From assembly GCF_027409185.1 (NCBI RefSeq), contig NC_084469.1, forward strand, positions 103,603,835 to 103,667,834: a stretch of 64,000 bases of DNA, read 5' to 3'. The notes beneath the pieces are model-generated. The model was not told the DNA's origin, made no database searches, and saw only the letters and a list, made by a program, of their open reading frames with translations. Position numbers and translations under genes: made by a program. The stretch comes from Cynocephalus volans (lineage: Eukaryota; Chordata; Mammalia; Dermoptera; Cynocephalidae). Positions 11,396 through 23,265 of this stretch are shown here, one piece after another. Within the stretch, counting starts at the first letter, position 1, and each line of letters begins with the position of its first letter.

Positions 11396-11466
11396 GCAGA
11401 AGCAGCAGCAGAAGCAGCAGCAGAAGCAGCAGAAGCAGCAGCAGCAGCAGCAGAAGCAGCAGCGGT
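11316..11466 (+). repeat. (CAG)n trinucleotide repeat with AAG interruptions
   Basis: A pure run of 20 CAG units (11316-11375), then CAG blocks of 7, 3, 3, 2, 6 and 2 separated by single AAG triplets. It lies 1.4 kb downstream of the TSPAN16 polyadenylation signal. Polyserine, polyalanine and polyleucine frames cross it, but no flanking sequence looks like a gene. Confidence 0.95.
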
Positions 11467-11780
11467 GGTGGCCTCTCAGGGCATCCTGGGGGCACTGGCT
11501 GCAACAGCCTCCAGCAGCAGTAGTGGCCTCCCTGTGGCCCCCCCCCCAGGGGCATCCTGGGGGTGGGGGGCCCTTGGATCAGAGCCACTCATCCTTTATA
11601 CTTAAGTCCATAACCCAGGACACCTGGGTGCACATGTGCAATTACATTAGACAATAACCAAGGAACACCTGGACGCACGTGCATATTTACATCAAATGCT
11701 TGGCAAGATTCTGAACATCTGGGGGGCCCTGACCACTTTCCTTCACTTTTGCTACAGACTCCATAAGGTTTAGGGCTCAG
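11467..11780. other. Unassigned intergenic sequence
   Basis: Contains a run of nine C at about 11540 and G-rich text; no gene or known repeat recognised. Confidence 0.5.
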
Positions 11781-11975
11781 TCCCACAAAACTGCCCTCAC
11801 TTCAGCTACCATTTGCAAGGATTAAGTTCCCAGGTAACCCATGCTTTTGTCCAACTGGGCTAGGAAGTCAGGGGATTCCCACAATGCCCTGCCTTTCAGG
11901 TTTGATAATTTGCTAGAATGACACAGATCTCAGGGAAAGTGACTGACTTACTGTTACTGGTTTTTTATAATGGGT
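11780..11975 (+). mobile_element. LTR-like fragment, family unassigned
   Basis: Contains ggtttgataatttgctagaa and agatctcagggaaagtg, text I associate with a widespread mammalian LTR; a copy of the downstream half of the same element appears at 30120-30540. Cut on the right by a MaLR fossil. Confidence 0.4.
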
Positions 11976-12410
11976 ATATGTATCTTATGTTTGTCCAACC
12001 ACTGTATCTTGGAAATAGATAACTTGTATTGATTTCACAGATGGGACTTTGAACTTTGGACTCTCCAGTTGAAACAAATTAAGATTATGGGGATGAAATG
12101 ATTGTACTTGCATGTGAAAAGGGCATGAATTTTGGGGGGCCCGGGGCGGACCATACCATAGTGAGTGGATTAAAAATGGTGGTCAGGGGTGTGGTTCTGA
12201 GGGCTTTAAAAGAAGAGGAGAGTCTGTTTCTTGCTCTCTCTGCTCTCTCTGCTTCCACCCTCTTGCAACATGAGACCTCTGGGTCACTGTCACCACCACC
12301 AGATGGACTTTGGACTTCCCAGCCTCAGAAACTGTAAGAAATAAATTTCATTTTCTTTATAAATTACCCACTTCCAAGTATTTTGTTATAAGCAACATAA
12401 ATGGACTAAT
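11976..12410 (+). mobile_element. ERVL-MaLR LTR fossil
   Basis: MaLR LTR with typical end (ataaatttcattttctttat, then ggactaatacat). It is a close relative of the LTR at about 25340-25779. Old and non-coding. Confidence 0.75.
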
Positions 12411-12600
12411 ACATGTGAGTGACCAACAAATACTTCCCCAGTTTCTCTGTCCCCCACGTGGGCCAAGTGTGACCATCAGTCCCTACTGAGTATTAGCAAA
12501 AACCCTGCCCTAGAATTCTCTCTTTATGAAATTCAAGTTCATCTAATTATTGCTTCCACAACTGTTATGCCTTCAAAAGTAGAATTTTTATAGTTTATCT
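12411..12600 (+). repeat. Dispersed repeat, copy A (pairs with 27143-27310)
   Basis: About 150 bp nearly identical to the second copy: shared blocks gagtgaccaac, gtcccccacgtgggccaagt and aaaaccctgccctagaa. Copy A begins exactly at the MaLR edge. Family unknown. Confidence 0.8.
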
Positions 12601-12689
12601 GGCTTTTTCCTAGCCATTGTGTTGATCATTGGGCTGCTGCAACATCTATATCCTAACGAGAAGCTGAAGTCATGGCACATTTGTTTTTT

Positions 12690-13850
12690 AACAGGTTTTA
12701 TTGAGATATAATGTAAAGGCCATACAACTCACTCATTTAAAGTGTGTGATTCGATGGATTTTAGTACACTCAGAGTTTTGCAATCATCACGGCAATTGTA
12801 GCACTCTTTCATTACTCCAAAACTAAATCCCTTAGGCATCATCCCCAATTATTCCATCCCCTCCAACCCTAGGCAACCATTAATCGACTTTATTTTCCTA
12901 CAAACCTCCTTATTTTGGACATTTAATAAAAAGGGGATCATACATTATGGGGTCCTTTGTGACCGGCCTCTTTCACTTAGCATAATGTTTTCAAGGTTCA
13001 TGCGAAGTTGTAGCATGTGTCAGTACTCCAAGGCTTTTTATGACTGAATAATATTTATTTACATGGATATCCCTCATTGTGTTTATTCACTCATCAGTTC
13101 ATGGACACTTGGCTAGTTCTACCTTTGGAGTATTGTGAATAATGCTGCTACGACCATTTGTAGTCAAGGTTTCGTGTGGATGCGTAGTTTTATTTCTCTT
13201 GGCATATACTTAGCAGTGGAATGCCTGGATCTTATGATAACTCTACACTGAATCATTCGAGGAAGGTTCAGGCTGTTTACAAAGTGGCTGCACCATTGTA
13301 CACTTTTCCCAGCCATGTGTGAGGGTTTTAATTTCTTCATATCCTTACAACACCCTGTTCATGCATCTTTGTGATTATAGCCATGGTAGTGGGTGTGAAG
13401 TGATATCTCGCTGTGGAGTTGATTTGCATTTCTCTGATGTCTACTGATGTCAAACATCTTTTGATGTGCTTATTGGCCATTTGTATATTTTCTTTAGAAA
13501 GCTGTATTCGGATGTTTTGCCAGTTTTAAAAAAGTGGGGTATTTTTCTTTTTATTTTCAAGTTGTAATCTTTTTTTATATATTCTGGATACAAGCTCCTT
13601 CTAAGATATAATGTTTCTAAAATTTTTCTCCAATTCTGTGGTTTTCTTTTCACTTGCTTTCTTTCATTTTTCTTTTCACTTTCTTGATGACATTCTTTGA
13701 GCCACAAAAGTTTTTAATTTTGATGACGTTCAGTTTATCCATTTTTTCTATCGTTGCTGTGCTTTTGATGTCACGCCTAGAAAACCATTGCCTAATCTAA
13801 GATCATGAAGATTTTCACTTATGTGTTCTTCTGAGAGTTTTATAGTTTTG
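12690..13850 (-). mobile_element. L1 LINE 3' end, reversed
   Basis: Reversed L1 distal ORF2/3' UTR (tttcacttagcataatgttt; ggagtattgtgaataatgct; ttgatttgcatttctctgat; aaaccattgcctaatctaag). Degenerate. Confidence 0.8.
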
Positions 13851-14639
13851 GCCCCCCCAGTTTAGTCTTGAGGCATCCGAGGTGAAAGTTTGATGGCATC
13901 CAGAGCCCATGCTGGGAGGACGGGGGTGCTGTGGGGTGTGAGAGGAGGAGCATCTGGCAAGCAGGAGTGACCTGGATGGGACCCAGCTGGGAGGGGACAG
14001 CTACGCTCCCGGGATCAGTGAAGACGCCCTTGAGGAAGGGGGCGAGTGGAGAAGCATCTGGAGGACAGGACGGGGGTCTTTGGAGTTGGTTTCTGGGATG
14101 AGAAAGTCTGGGGCAGAGCTGTGAGAGTCTGGAAAGGGACTGTGAAGTGATACACTCTCCCCTGCTGTCCATTCCTCACCCACCTCCTGAGCCTTGGGGT
14201 CCAATGCCCCCGGGGTCAGGGGTTGAACTGGCACAGGAGGGTCCAGGGCAGGGGCTGGAGAGCAGCCTCTCTGCTCTGCTGGGTGCTTCCAATTCTGTGA
14301 CAACCACCGTGAAGGATCACACAGAAGCTGCATGGGCACCAAGCAAGAGCCCTGCCCATTTCCGTAAGGAGTGGGGGGACCCTGCCTAGGGTAGGCGGGG
14401 CCAGCTTTCATTGTGACTCCACCCTTCCCTGTGTCCTTGCCACACCCCCGTTAGTTTCATCTTTCTCATCCACCAATGGGCTATGAGCATTGAGGCCACA
14501 CCCACTTCACTATTACCTGGTACTGCCAGCTCCCACCAGCTCTGGCCCAGTTGCACATCTGCACTGTTAGGTGAAGGAAGCAACTCCCAGTGCTTGGATG
14601 ATGGTGATGTGGCCCCCCTTTCCTTTTCCCTGCCTCAAG
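13851..14639 (+). other. Sequence upstream of the GOLGA2-like copy, possible old promoter
   Basis: GC-richer than its left neighbour, with several CACCC-like boxes (cacacccccgttag, ccacacccacttc) and a CCAAT box in caccaatgggc near 14470. It could be the promoter flank carried along with the duplicated exon 1 at 14640. No open gene is supported here; the overlapping frames in both strands look spurious. Confidence 0.35.
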
Positions 14640-16157
14640 ATGTCAGAGGAAACCAAACAGAGGAAACTGGCTTGGCCAAGAATAAGGTATAGCATGTTGG
14701 GTCGCAGGCCCCAGACCCAGCCTGAGGCCCCTCTGATGGTGGGACAGGGGCAGGACTTGGTGTCACTTCTGAAGCACACAGGGCTTGCCCCTCTGTGCCT
14801 CTTGACTCCCCCCACCAAAGTCTTCTCAGCCATCCCTGCCCCCTCAGCAGCCCAGCCCCTGCCCTCGCCAGCTGTCCCCTGTCATAATTGCCTGGAGCCC
14901 AGCCTTTGACCTGATGGCCCAGTCCCCTAAGTGTTTTCACCCTGTTTCCAGCTTCTCTGGTCATGGCACAAATTACCATTTGGAAGGTTACTCAGGGCTG
15001 GGGGATCCAGGACCTGAAAAGCCTGCACTTCACCAGTGAGCTCAAAATGTTGACAATATCTCTGGGTGATAATTGGGAGAATGGGTTTGGTTTTGTTTTC
15101 TCCCAGGTTTCTACTCAATTTATTTCTGAGTGTGTATCTCACAACAGAATACCCTAGGATTCTGGGACCAGAGCGCCTTTCAGTCACTACTGTCTGGAGG
15201 GAGATGTGCTTATCTTCTGTGGAACAAATCCTGGGCAACTGAATTTCTCCACTTGAATCTTGCCCAGATCCTCTCAATCTGGGGTGCCACAGGACCCATA
15301 GGGGGCCTCTTTCTGAAGCATCAGATTTGCTTGATTCTTTTGAGAGAGAAAAAAACCTATTAATGTACTTAGGGGTGACATTTGCCTAGATTGTAAGATC
15401 ATAATGGATTTCTCTGAAATGATGCTTGGGTTGTCCTCTTTTTGTTAGGTCCCTAGATCCCTAGGGGTGCCCTCACTTCTGCCATTAGGATACATTGATG
15501 TAAACGTTTGAGAAGTACTGGGGTGCAGCTCTCAAAGCTCTGTGTGGAAGGGCCCCGATGTCTGATTTGTATTTGGCCCCCTGGCAGCTGCTGATTCACG
15601 ACAAAGCCCCAGAAGACTGAAGTTAAATTCCATTATTGCCTTTTCCTAATCATGTTATCAGTCCATTTCTTCAGCCACTTAGTGATCATTACAACACGTT
15701 ATAGGGTTGCTGGTGGCATTAAATCAGATGGTATATGTAAGAATATTTTGTAAAAACGGTAAAGTAGGATGCACGTATAGGTGCTTATAGTTCTCCTGAA
15801 TATTAGTGCTTTTCATTTTCACACTTAAGAGAGTACCGATGGAGAAACAGCCCTGGTGGTCCTCCAGGAACAAAGAACAAAATGAAAACTGGCAGTAGCC
15901 CCAATTGAACCACATCTGGGGGTTGCCAGTTGCCTAAGGAGGTGAGTCTTGGCTGGTCAGGCTCCTGGGAACAGGGGGCTCAAGGGACAGTAGGAAGAAG
16001 TGTCAGGGACTGGGTAAGAAGTCTGGGTTTGAATCCTGCCTCTCCCTCTGCTAGGGATGTGACATAGGACTCTTCTCCAGCTTCTCCCTTGAAGCTGTGC
16101 ACACAAAGATGGACCATGAGCTTGGCTGTCTCATTGGATCCTGCTGCAGGAAGCACA

Positions 16158-16240
16158 GGATGATGCTGATAACACCAAGGCCCAGGGCTCAATCCCTCTC
16201 TGGCCACCACCACTTAAAAAACAAAACAAAACAAAAAACA
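16158..16240 (+). mobile_element. CYN-type SINE, 5'-truncated
   Basis: gatgctgataacaccaaggc to ctctggccaccacc plus an A-rich tail; in an intron of the GOLGA2-like copy. Confidence 0.7.
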
Positions 16241-18389
16241 GGATCAGAGCTGCTTGGGAGGGGAGGGACGATGTGGGAGACAGACCGTGAGAAGTGGGCA
16301 CAGAGGGGCCACAGGAGGAGGGCCTGGTCCATGTCAGGCAGGAAAGAGACTTTTGCCAGTTCATGGGGAAGAAAGGACAGCAGAGGGCTTAGCCATTGAG
16401 GGGGACAGCGCGTCTCCATGTTGCTCTCATCTCTTCTAGCTCACGTCATCCATCAGTGGGGAAGCTTTTGTGACATGAGTGGGGAGGCCTTTGTGACATC
16501 AGTTTACATGAAGGAGCTGGAGGTAAGTGCCCTCTTGACCACCTCCCATGGTGGGGGCTGGGTGCCCAGCTGCCAGCTGCGACAGTCGCCACCCCCACCC
16601 CTAGTGATCGCTCTCTCTACCTCTCCCTCCAGACCTTCTCCAACTCCTCCTCTCTGCACGTACCTCAGAGCCTGTACCTAGATCTGGCAATAGCCCGAGA
16701 CTCCAGCTACATAGAAAACAAACATCGAAGGAACATGATCCAGGAATTGGTAAGAGTCCAGTGGGGTCCCCTGATTCCACGCTGCCAATCCTGGGCTCCA
16801 ATTTTCCCTTGAGACACTGAAGAAAAGGGTTGGGGGTCCCTGATGCCAAAGGAGAATGGGGTGCTGGGGGGCCTAGGTCTGAATGGCAGGGACCACAGAC
16901 CACGCAGCATGGCTTTTTCTGTTGCTGCCCTGTCTGCCCACTCTCTCTTCTCTAGACACCCCTGCTTGAGTCCTCACCACGCATGCTCGGGGCTGTTCCC
17001 CTGCTGGAAACACTAGGCTGACTGTTGCCAGAAGCCCTGTGTTCCTGCTCTGACTTGGTTCTTGCTTTGCTTTGTCTTTGGTTTTGGGCAAGCCACCTCT
17101 CCTATCTGAGCTTGAGTGTCGTGAGATAGAATTAGAGGGAGTGAAAGATCCCTTTGAGTTCTAAGAATGAAAGATTTTTAGGTGCACATGAGATGTCAGG
17201 GAGACAGGGAGCTTACCTGTCTTTTTCATTCTTGGATCCCTGCTGTTAAGCACAGTCCCAGTCCCATAGTATGTGGTTCATGGTGAATACATGCACCCTA
17301 GTGAATCACAAGCTGGGAGAAGAATAGCCTTTCCTTTCTCAGCCTCCATTTCTAGAGGTTTCTGTGGTTGTCCTTTAAAGAGAATCCAGATTCAGATATT
17401 CAGCTCTGCAGTTTGAGTGAAAACCAACAAACACCCAAATTCTCTTTCCTTGGGAGTTTGAGGAGAGTTTGTTAATGTGCATCCCCATGGGGTCTGAGAG
17501 CTTTTCCTTGAAAAATCCATTCCTGTCTCCTGCCCACCACTCTGGTCTGGGGAATGGAGCCAAGGGGGACAACCACAGTCACCTTCCTGTGGCTCTCCAC
17601 CAGAAAAAACAGCACCAGGAAACTCTGGATCAAGCAGAAAGAGGAACATGATTTCTTTGTTCGCTCCTTCCATGGCTGATGGCTTTGGGGACAGACTGAG
17701 ATGGAGAGGCCACAGGCTCGTCCTGCCCACTCCCGACCTGGAGAAGGCTCCCCCCTGCACCCCACCCTCAGCCCCACAAGGTCCCTGAGAATCTGGTCTC
17801 ACTGGTGGGCCTGTCCTGAGCCATTGGTGGCATTCCTGGGGCCCGTCCCTTGCTGTTGCATCTCTGCCTCCCCAGTAAGAGATATTTCTTTCCTTTTCCT
17901 ACAGCAGGAGAGTAAATGTCAGCAGGTGAAGTCCCTGCAGGAACAACTGCAGGTGAGTGGACTGTATGGCATCCCTCATGTGCCCTAGAGAACCTTTCTT
18001 TCCCTCTATCTCAGCACCTGTTTGGCTTTTCTCTCAAAGGCTCAGCTTTGGACCACTGATGTCTTAATGTCCAAAAAGGCACAGTTAGAGAGAGCCCTGG
18101 CCAATGCTCACCATGTGGTCTGGCAGCAAGCAGGCGTGAATCTGGGCACCCTTCCTCTCTCAACCTGGTGCCTTGGCAGGCCTTCGGGGGAGTCCTTTGG
18201 GCTTCATCTTGACCTCTGTCATTCCAGGGAAGTGTGAACATCTGGCGAGCTGCCTGTGCTCATGTGAGTGCAGATAAAAGAGCTGCCGTGGAGTCTGACC
18301 GACTTCTCTGCATGGCAGAAGGAGGCCGAGAGGGTGAGTCCAGCCACCTGCCCTCACGCTTGTGCCTCCACCCCTGGGAGGGAAACGGC

Positions 18390-18600
18390 CTTAGAGAATT
18401 AGATAGACCTGGATGTTCACATCCCAGCTGTAAGTGATGTTAGCACTTAACTTCTAATACTTTGTATTTCATCTACAAAATGGAGATAATAATAGTAACT
18501 GCCTCCAATGGTGGTTGTGAGGATTCAATGGATTGTTAGTATGGCACCTGGTGACACACTCAATACGGAGTCAAACAATGGTGATGATAGTCATAACAAT
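18390..18600 (+). mobile_element. MIR fragment
   Basis: MIR text (tcatctacaaaatggagata, ggttgtgaggattcaatgg) in an intron of the GOLGA2-like copy. Confidence 0.65.
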
Positions 18601-20518
18601 GGCAACATGACCTGATATCCCTGGGCCTCTGTCAGCCAGCTGTAAATCAGATCTCTTTCCCTGCCTCTTCCACCCTTACTGAGTTCTTAGTAAAACCAAC
18701 TGAGAACATGGGCTGGGCAATGCCTTGAAAAAGATGTCAAGTGTGATTCAGGGGGAGGAAATGTTACTGCTGAATGGTTGCTGTAGGTGTTGGAGTTAGT
18801 GTGCCCCAAGTACATCTTCTCCCTGCTGAATCCTGACTTCAACTTTCTGTATTTGCAGTCCTACCATGAATTGAAGAAAGAGCAAGATGCTCTCCACCTG
18901 CACTTGGAGAACAAGTAGGAGGGGGATGATGGATGGCAGGTTGGGGGGGGGGCTCAGTGTGGGTGATGTGGTGGGACATGGGAGGGTTCATGTGAGCATG
19001 ACAAGGTGGATGCACAGGTTTGGACATGTGCAGAGCCAAGCTCTGGCCCCAGCTGTGCCAGTGACTCATATGTGGCCTCAGGCAATTCATGTCCACTCTC
19101 TGGACTGGCACTTGTGACTCTTGATTCCTTGGGTCCCCTTCTTGTGCTACGATCCTCTGGTTGTGTGTCAAAGTCAGTGTGTTGATCACCAAAGAAGTCC
19201 TTTCTGTTGCTTGTTCTTTCCAATCTCTACCACCTCTGGCCATAGGAACAACTATGGGGATCTCAAGTGTCACCAGTCCCAACTGAAAGGGAAGCGTCAG
19301 GTCCTGATGATGGAGAAGGCAGCCTTGCAACTCCAGATGAAAAAGCTTGAGACATCCAAGCTCCTGTCACAACAAGAGAGTGGCTGCAGCAGAGGGTTTT
19401 GGTTTTATGGGGGTATGGTAGGGAGGGAGGTGGCAGCCTGTCCGTTCTGTAGCTGCTCCCTCCATGGCTCACCCCCTGTGCTCTGGGCAGGTGCATGCTT
19501 CGAGGGAGGAACAGGGCCTGCATCACATCCAGGAGCCAGAGACCTGCTTGGCTGATGCAAGCAGGTGGACAGGTAAACTGAGGCTGGTGTGGCCTGGGAG
19601 CAGGCAGGGGGAAGAGAACGAAGTATGTGCCAGCAGATGGCAAGTCTGCTCTTCTGAGCCTCAGTGTCCCCATCTGCAAAGAGGGGTGGAGTGCCCATTG
19701 TCAGCCACCCACAGTTGTCTTGAACCCAAGAATGTGAAGAACTCTATTTGAAAGTGGTTTGAATGATTGCCCATCACCTGAACATGAGGAATGATTAGCT
19801 TGGAACCCACGGTCTGGGGTGAAGAGCCTGAACCAGGAGCTGTGGTTCAAAAAGAGGGTTTTTTGCAACTCCAGAGGCCAGAGGCCCTTATCATCCAATT
19901 CCTTTCTCAGCTGAGCCTCCACCCCTAGAGATTCCAGCAGGGCCCAGTGAGGAAGAATGGAGGCTGCAGGTGGAGGCTGAGCAGCTGCACAAGCAGGTGG
20001 AGAGGCTGGCGGGTCAGCTACGGCTCAGGTAAAGGACAACGAGGGTCTGAGTCACCTGAACCGGGAGCAGGAGGAGCGGCTGCTGGAGCTGGGGCAGCTG
20101 CTGGGCTCTGAGGCAAGCAGCACAGGCAGGTGCTGGAGGGCACACAGTGCCACCATGCCACCACCAGCTCATGCTGTCCCAGGCCCGTGAGCTCCAGGAG
20201 CAGCTGGCTGAGCTGTACTGGCTTCAGCAGGCTGGTGCGCCACCTGCCCTGCCGGCCTGCCTCCACACTCGACCCCTGGGCCTTTTTCCCCCACCTGTCA
20301 ATTGGAGTGCTGGAGACCTCACATGAAATGGTACCTTGGAAGGCACCTGTGAGCCAGTGCCCTGTGACCCTTTCCCTGTGCCATGGATCTCCAGCTGGAT
20401 CAGGTGACCACTGATTGCTTCTCTCCATCAAGATTAATTTGAACATGGAGGTCACCAGTGCACGGCAGTTGGGGCAGCATGTGAAGATGGAGCTGGCTGA
20501 GAAGTTGGGCCAGAAAAG

Positions 20519-21510
20519 AAAAAAAAAAAAAAAAAGAAAGAAAGAAAAGGGGGGGGGGACCAAAAAGGAGAGGAAAACACCAAGGAAAAGGAACAAACAC
20601 CAAGATGATGGAGAAAACACCCAAAAGGTGAAAATGCCCAAAAGAAGAACAAAACACCCATAAAAGGAAGAAAACACCCAACATAGGAAGAAAACACCCA
20701 GAAGAAGAACAACCCCCAAAAGGAAGAAAACATCAAGCAGAAGAAAATACACCAAATAGGAAAACACCTCAAAGTGGAAATCACCCAAAAAAGGAAGAAA
20801 ACACCTCAAAAATGAAGAAAGCACCCCAAAGAAGTAGAAAACACCCACAAGAAGAAAACACCCAGAACAGGAAAATCTCAACAAAAAGAAGAGAACCACA
20901 AAAGAAAGAACCCCCCAAAATAACCCCCCCAGAAAAGACAACCCCAACAAAAAGAATGCCAAGAGAAAAAATCCCTCCAAATAAGAAAACCCCAACAAAA
21001 GAAGAAACCCCCAAAAGAAAACCCTAACAAAAAGAAAGCCCCCATAAAAGAAGAAAAAAAACCCAAATAGAACAAAAGCCCAATGAAAAGAAAACTCCAA
21101 CAAAAGAAGAAAATCCCACATTAAAAGAAAAGCCCCCCAAAGAATAATATACCCCCATGAAAACAAGAAAAACCCCAATAAAGCCCCCAAAGAAGAAAAC
21201 CCCCACAAAAGAAAACCCCTACAAAAGAAAACCCCAACGAAAAGAAGAAAACCAAAAAAAGAGTGCCAAAAAAAGGGAGAAAACAAAAAAAAAGAGGACA
21301 GAAAAATACAAAAAACAAACACAACTCCCCCCCCAGAAAAATACAACAAAGAAAAATAGTGAAAACAATAACAACAACAACAACAACAAAACAGAAAGAA
21401 AAGCAAACAAGAAAAAAGAAAGAAAACCATAAAAGAGAAACAACAACAACAAAAACATGAAAAAACAAAAAAACAAAAAACAACAACAAAAAAAGAAAAG
21501 AAAGCAGCAG
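20519..21510 (+). repeat. A-rich, C-run low-complexity tract
   Basis: About 1 kb of degenerate tandem text built from aagaaaacaccc-like and aaaagaagaaaacccc-like words; T and G are rare on this strand. The reverse strand is therefore open for 470 codons (21430 back to 20018) as a Phe/Leu/Gly run, which is a composition artefact. Ends in aacaacaaaaaaagaaaaga. Confidence 0.85.
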
Positions 21511-22446
21511 GGTGCCCTTACCAGTAGTCCAGCCTCGGGCCCATAGGAGAAGACCAGTACAATTGGTCCCTTGGGCAGGTTACGCCAGGGGACCCTAGGG
21601 TCAGGCCAGGGCTGGGTGGCCTTTAGTGCCAGGGCAGGCCAAGGAAGCACTTAGGGCAGGCCTGTCAGGCCAGGGGTGCCCTTAGTGCCAGGGCAGGCCA
21701 AGCATGGCCAGGGGGATCTTAGAGGCAGGCCATGCCAGGGGGGCCCTTAGCACCAAGACAGGCTAGGGGGACCCAGGGACAGGCCAGTCAAGGGGGCACT
21801 TAGGGGTGTCCTTAGGGGCAGGGTGGCCCTTATGGCAGTGGTCCACTAGGGGCAGACCAGTAAATGGGGGCCATGTGGCAGGCCAGACCACTGGGTTCCT
21901 TGGGCAGGTCAGGCCAGGCTGGCCTTTAGCTGTAGGAGGCCCTTGGCAGCATGCCTGGCCAGGGAAGCCCTTAGTGGCAGGTGAGGGCACAGGTGCCCTA
22001 GGGGCAGATCAGGCCATGGGAGCACTTAGTGGAAGGCAAGCCCAGGCAGAGGTGCCCTTGGCACCAGGGCAGGACAGACGTAGCCCATAGAGCCAGGCCA
22101 GGACAAGCCAGCAGGGCCCTGGGGACAGTCCAGGACAGGCCAGGGGGGTCCTTGGCTCTGGACCAGGCTGGGCCAGGCAGGCCCATAGTTCCAGGCCAGG
22201 TCAGGCCAGGCCTGCAGGATTCTAAGGATAGGCCAGGTCAGGCCAGGGGGGCTCTGAGGCAGTGGGTCTCTGCTGCAGGCCTGGCCAGGCCCACCCTTAG
22301 TGGCAGTGGGGCCAATAAAAGAAGGCCTGGACAGGGAAGCCCTTAGTGGTGGGCCAGAAAATGCCAAAGGTGCCCTTAGTGGCAGGGCAGGTGAGGCCAG
22401 GGGCTCTCTTAGAGGAAGACCAGGCCAGGCCAAGGGGACCCTAGGG

Positions 22447-22900
<454 letters not shown>

Positions 22901-22971
22901 GCACACCAGGCCAGAACAAGGGGCTACTTAGAGGCAGGTCAGTCCAGGCCAGGAGGGCCTAGGGTGGCTCT

Positions 22972-23265
22972 TTTCTTCCTCCCTTCCTTCCCTTCCTGCC
23001 TCTTCTTCCCTCCCTTCTTGCCTTTCCTCTTTTCCTTCCTTCCTTTTCCTTCCTTCCATCCTTCTTCCTTCCTTCCTTCCTTCCTTTCTTTCTTTTTTCT
23101 TTGGGGGCTCTTTCATTCTTCCTCTTTTTTCTTTCCTTCTTTCTTTCATTACTTCCTTCTTTCCTTCTTTTTTGTGGGTCTGTTTTTTTCTTTCTTTTTC
23201 TCTGTCTCTCTCTCTTTCCTTCCTTCCTTCTTTCCTTCTTCTTTCTATGTTTCCTTCTTTTTTCT
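22972..23265 (+). repeat. Second CCTT/CTTT-type microsatellite
   Basis: Pyrimidine tract resembling that at 22447, with ggggctctttc-like interruptions at about 23104, suggesting both grew inside the same minisatellite unit. Confidence 0.9.

Larger units (their letters stand above)
14640..20518 (+). pseudogene. Intron-bearing, 5'-half copy of GOLGA2 (golgin GM130), decayed
   Basis: Matches the cis-Golgi coiled-coil tether GM130 block by block, in order. Blocks: 14640-14686 (MSEETKQRKLAWPRIR, as N-terminal MSEETRQSKLA); 15825-15941 (RNSPGGPPGTK ... TTSGGC); 16440-16522 (SGEAFVTSVYMKELE); 16669-16749 (SLYLDLAIARDSSYIENK); 17604-17650 (KKQHQETLDQ); 17905-17952 (LQEQLQ); 18040-18133 (VLMSKKAQLERALANAHH); 18228-18333 (CEHLAS, IKEL, WQKEAER); 18859-18914 (HELKKEQDALHLHLENK); 19246-19380 (MEKAALQLQMKKLE); 19491-19572; 19929-20215 (LNREQEERLLEL); 20433-20518 (NMEVTSARQLGQHVK). 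Most borders keep AG/GT. Damage: in-frame TGA at 15906, single-base losses near 18262 and 20028, a broken end to the 17604 block, a GC donor at 18134, and exons missing between 19380 and 19491. It stops inside an exon at an A-rich tract. Intron retention excludes a retrocopy. Almost certainly a pseudogene; transcription is unknown. Confidence 0.85.

Noticed and set aside
11131-11605. Polyserine, polyalanine and polyleucine frames
   Set aside because: All are readings of the CAG repeat. The flanks show no splice sites or coding pattern.
18839-19330. 163-codon minus-strand frame
   Set aside because: Antisense to exons of the GOLGA2-like copy, which explain the sequence better.
20018-21430. 470-codon minus-strand frame rich in Phe, Leu and Gly
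   Set aside because: It is antisense to the GOLGA2-like copy and an A-rich repeat tract. The lack of stops follows from base composition, and there is no domain-like pattern.
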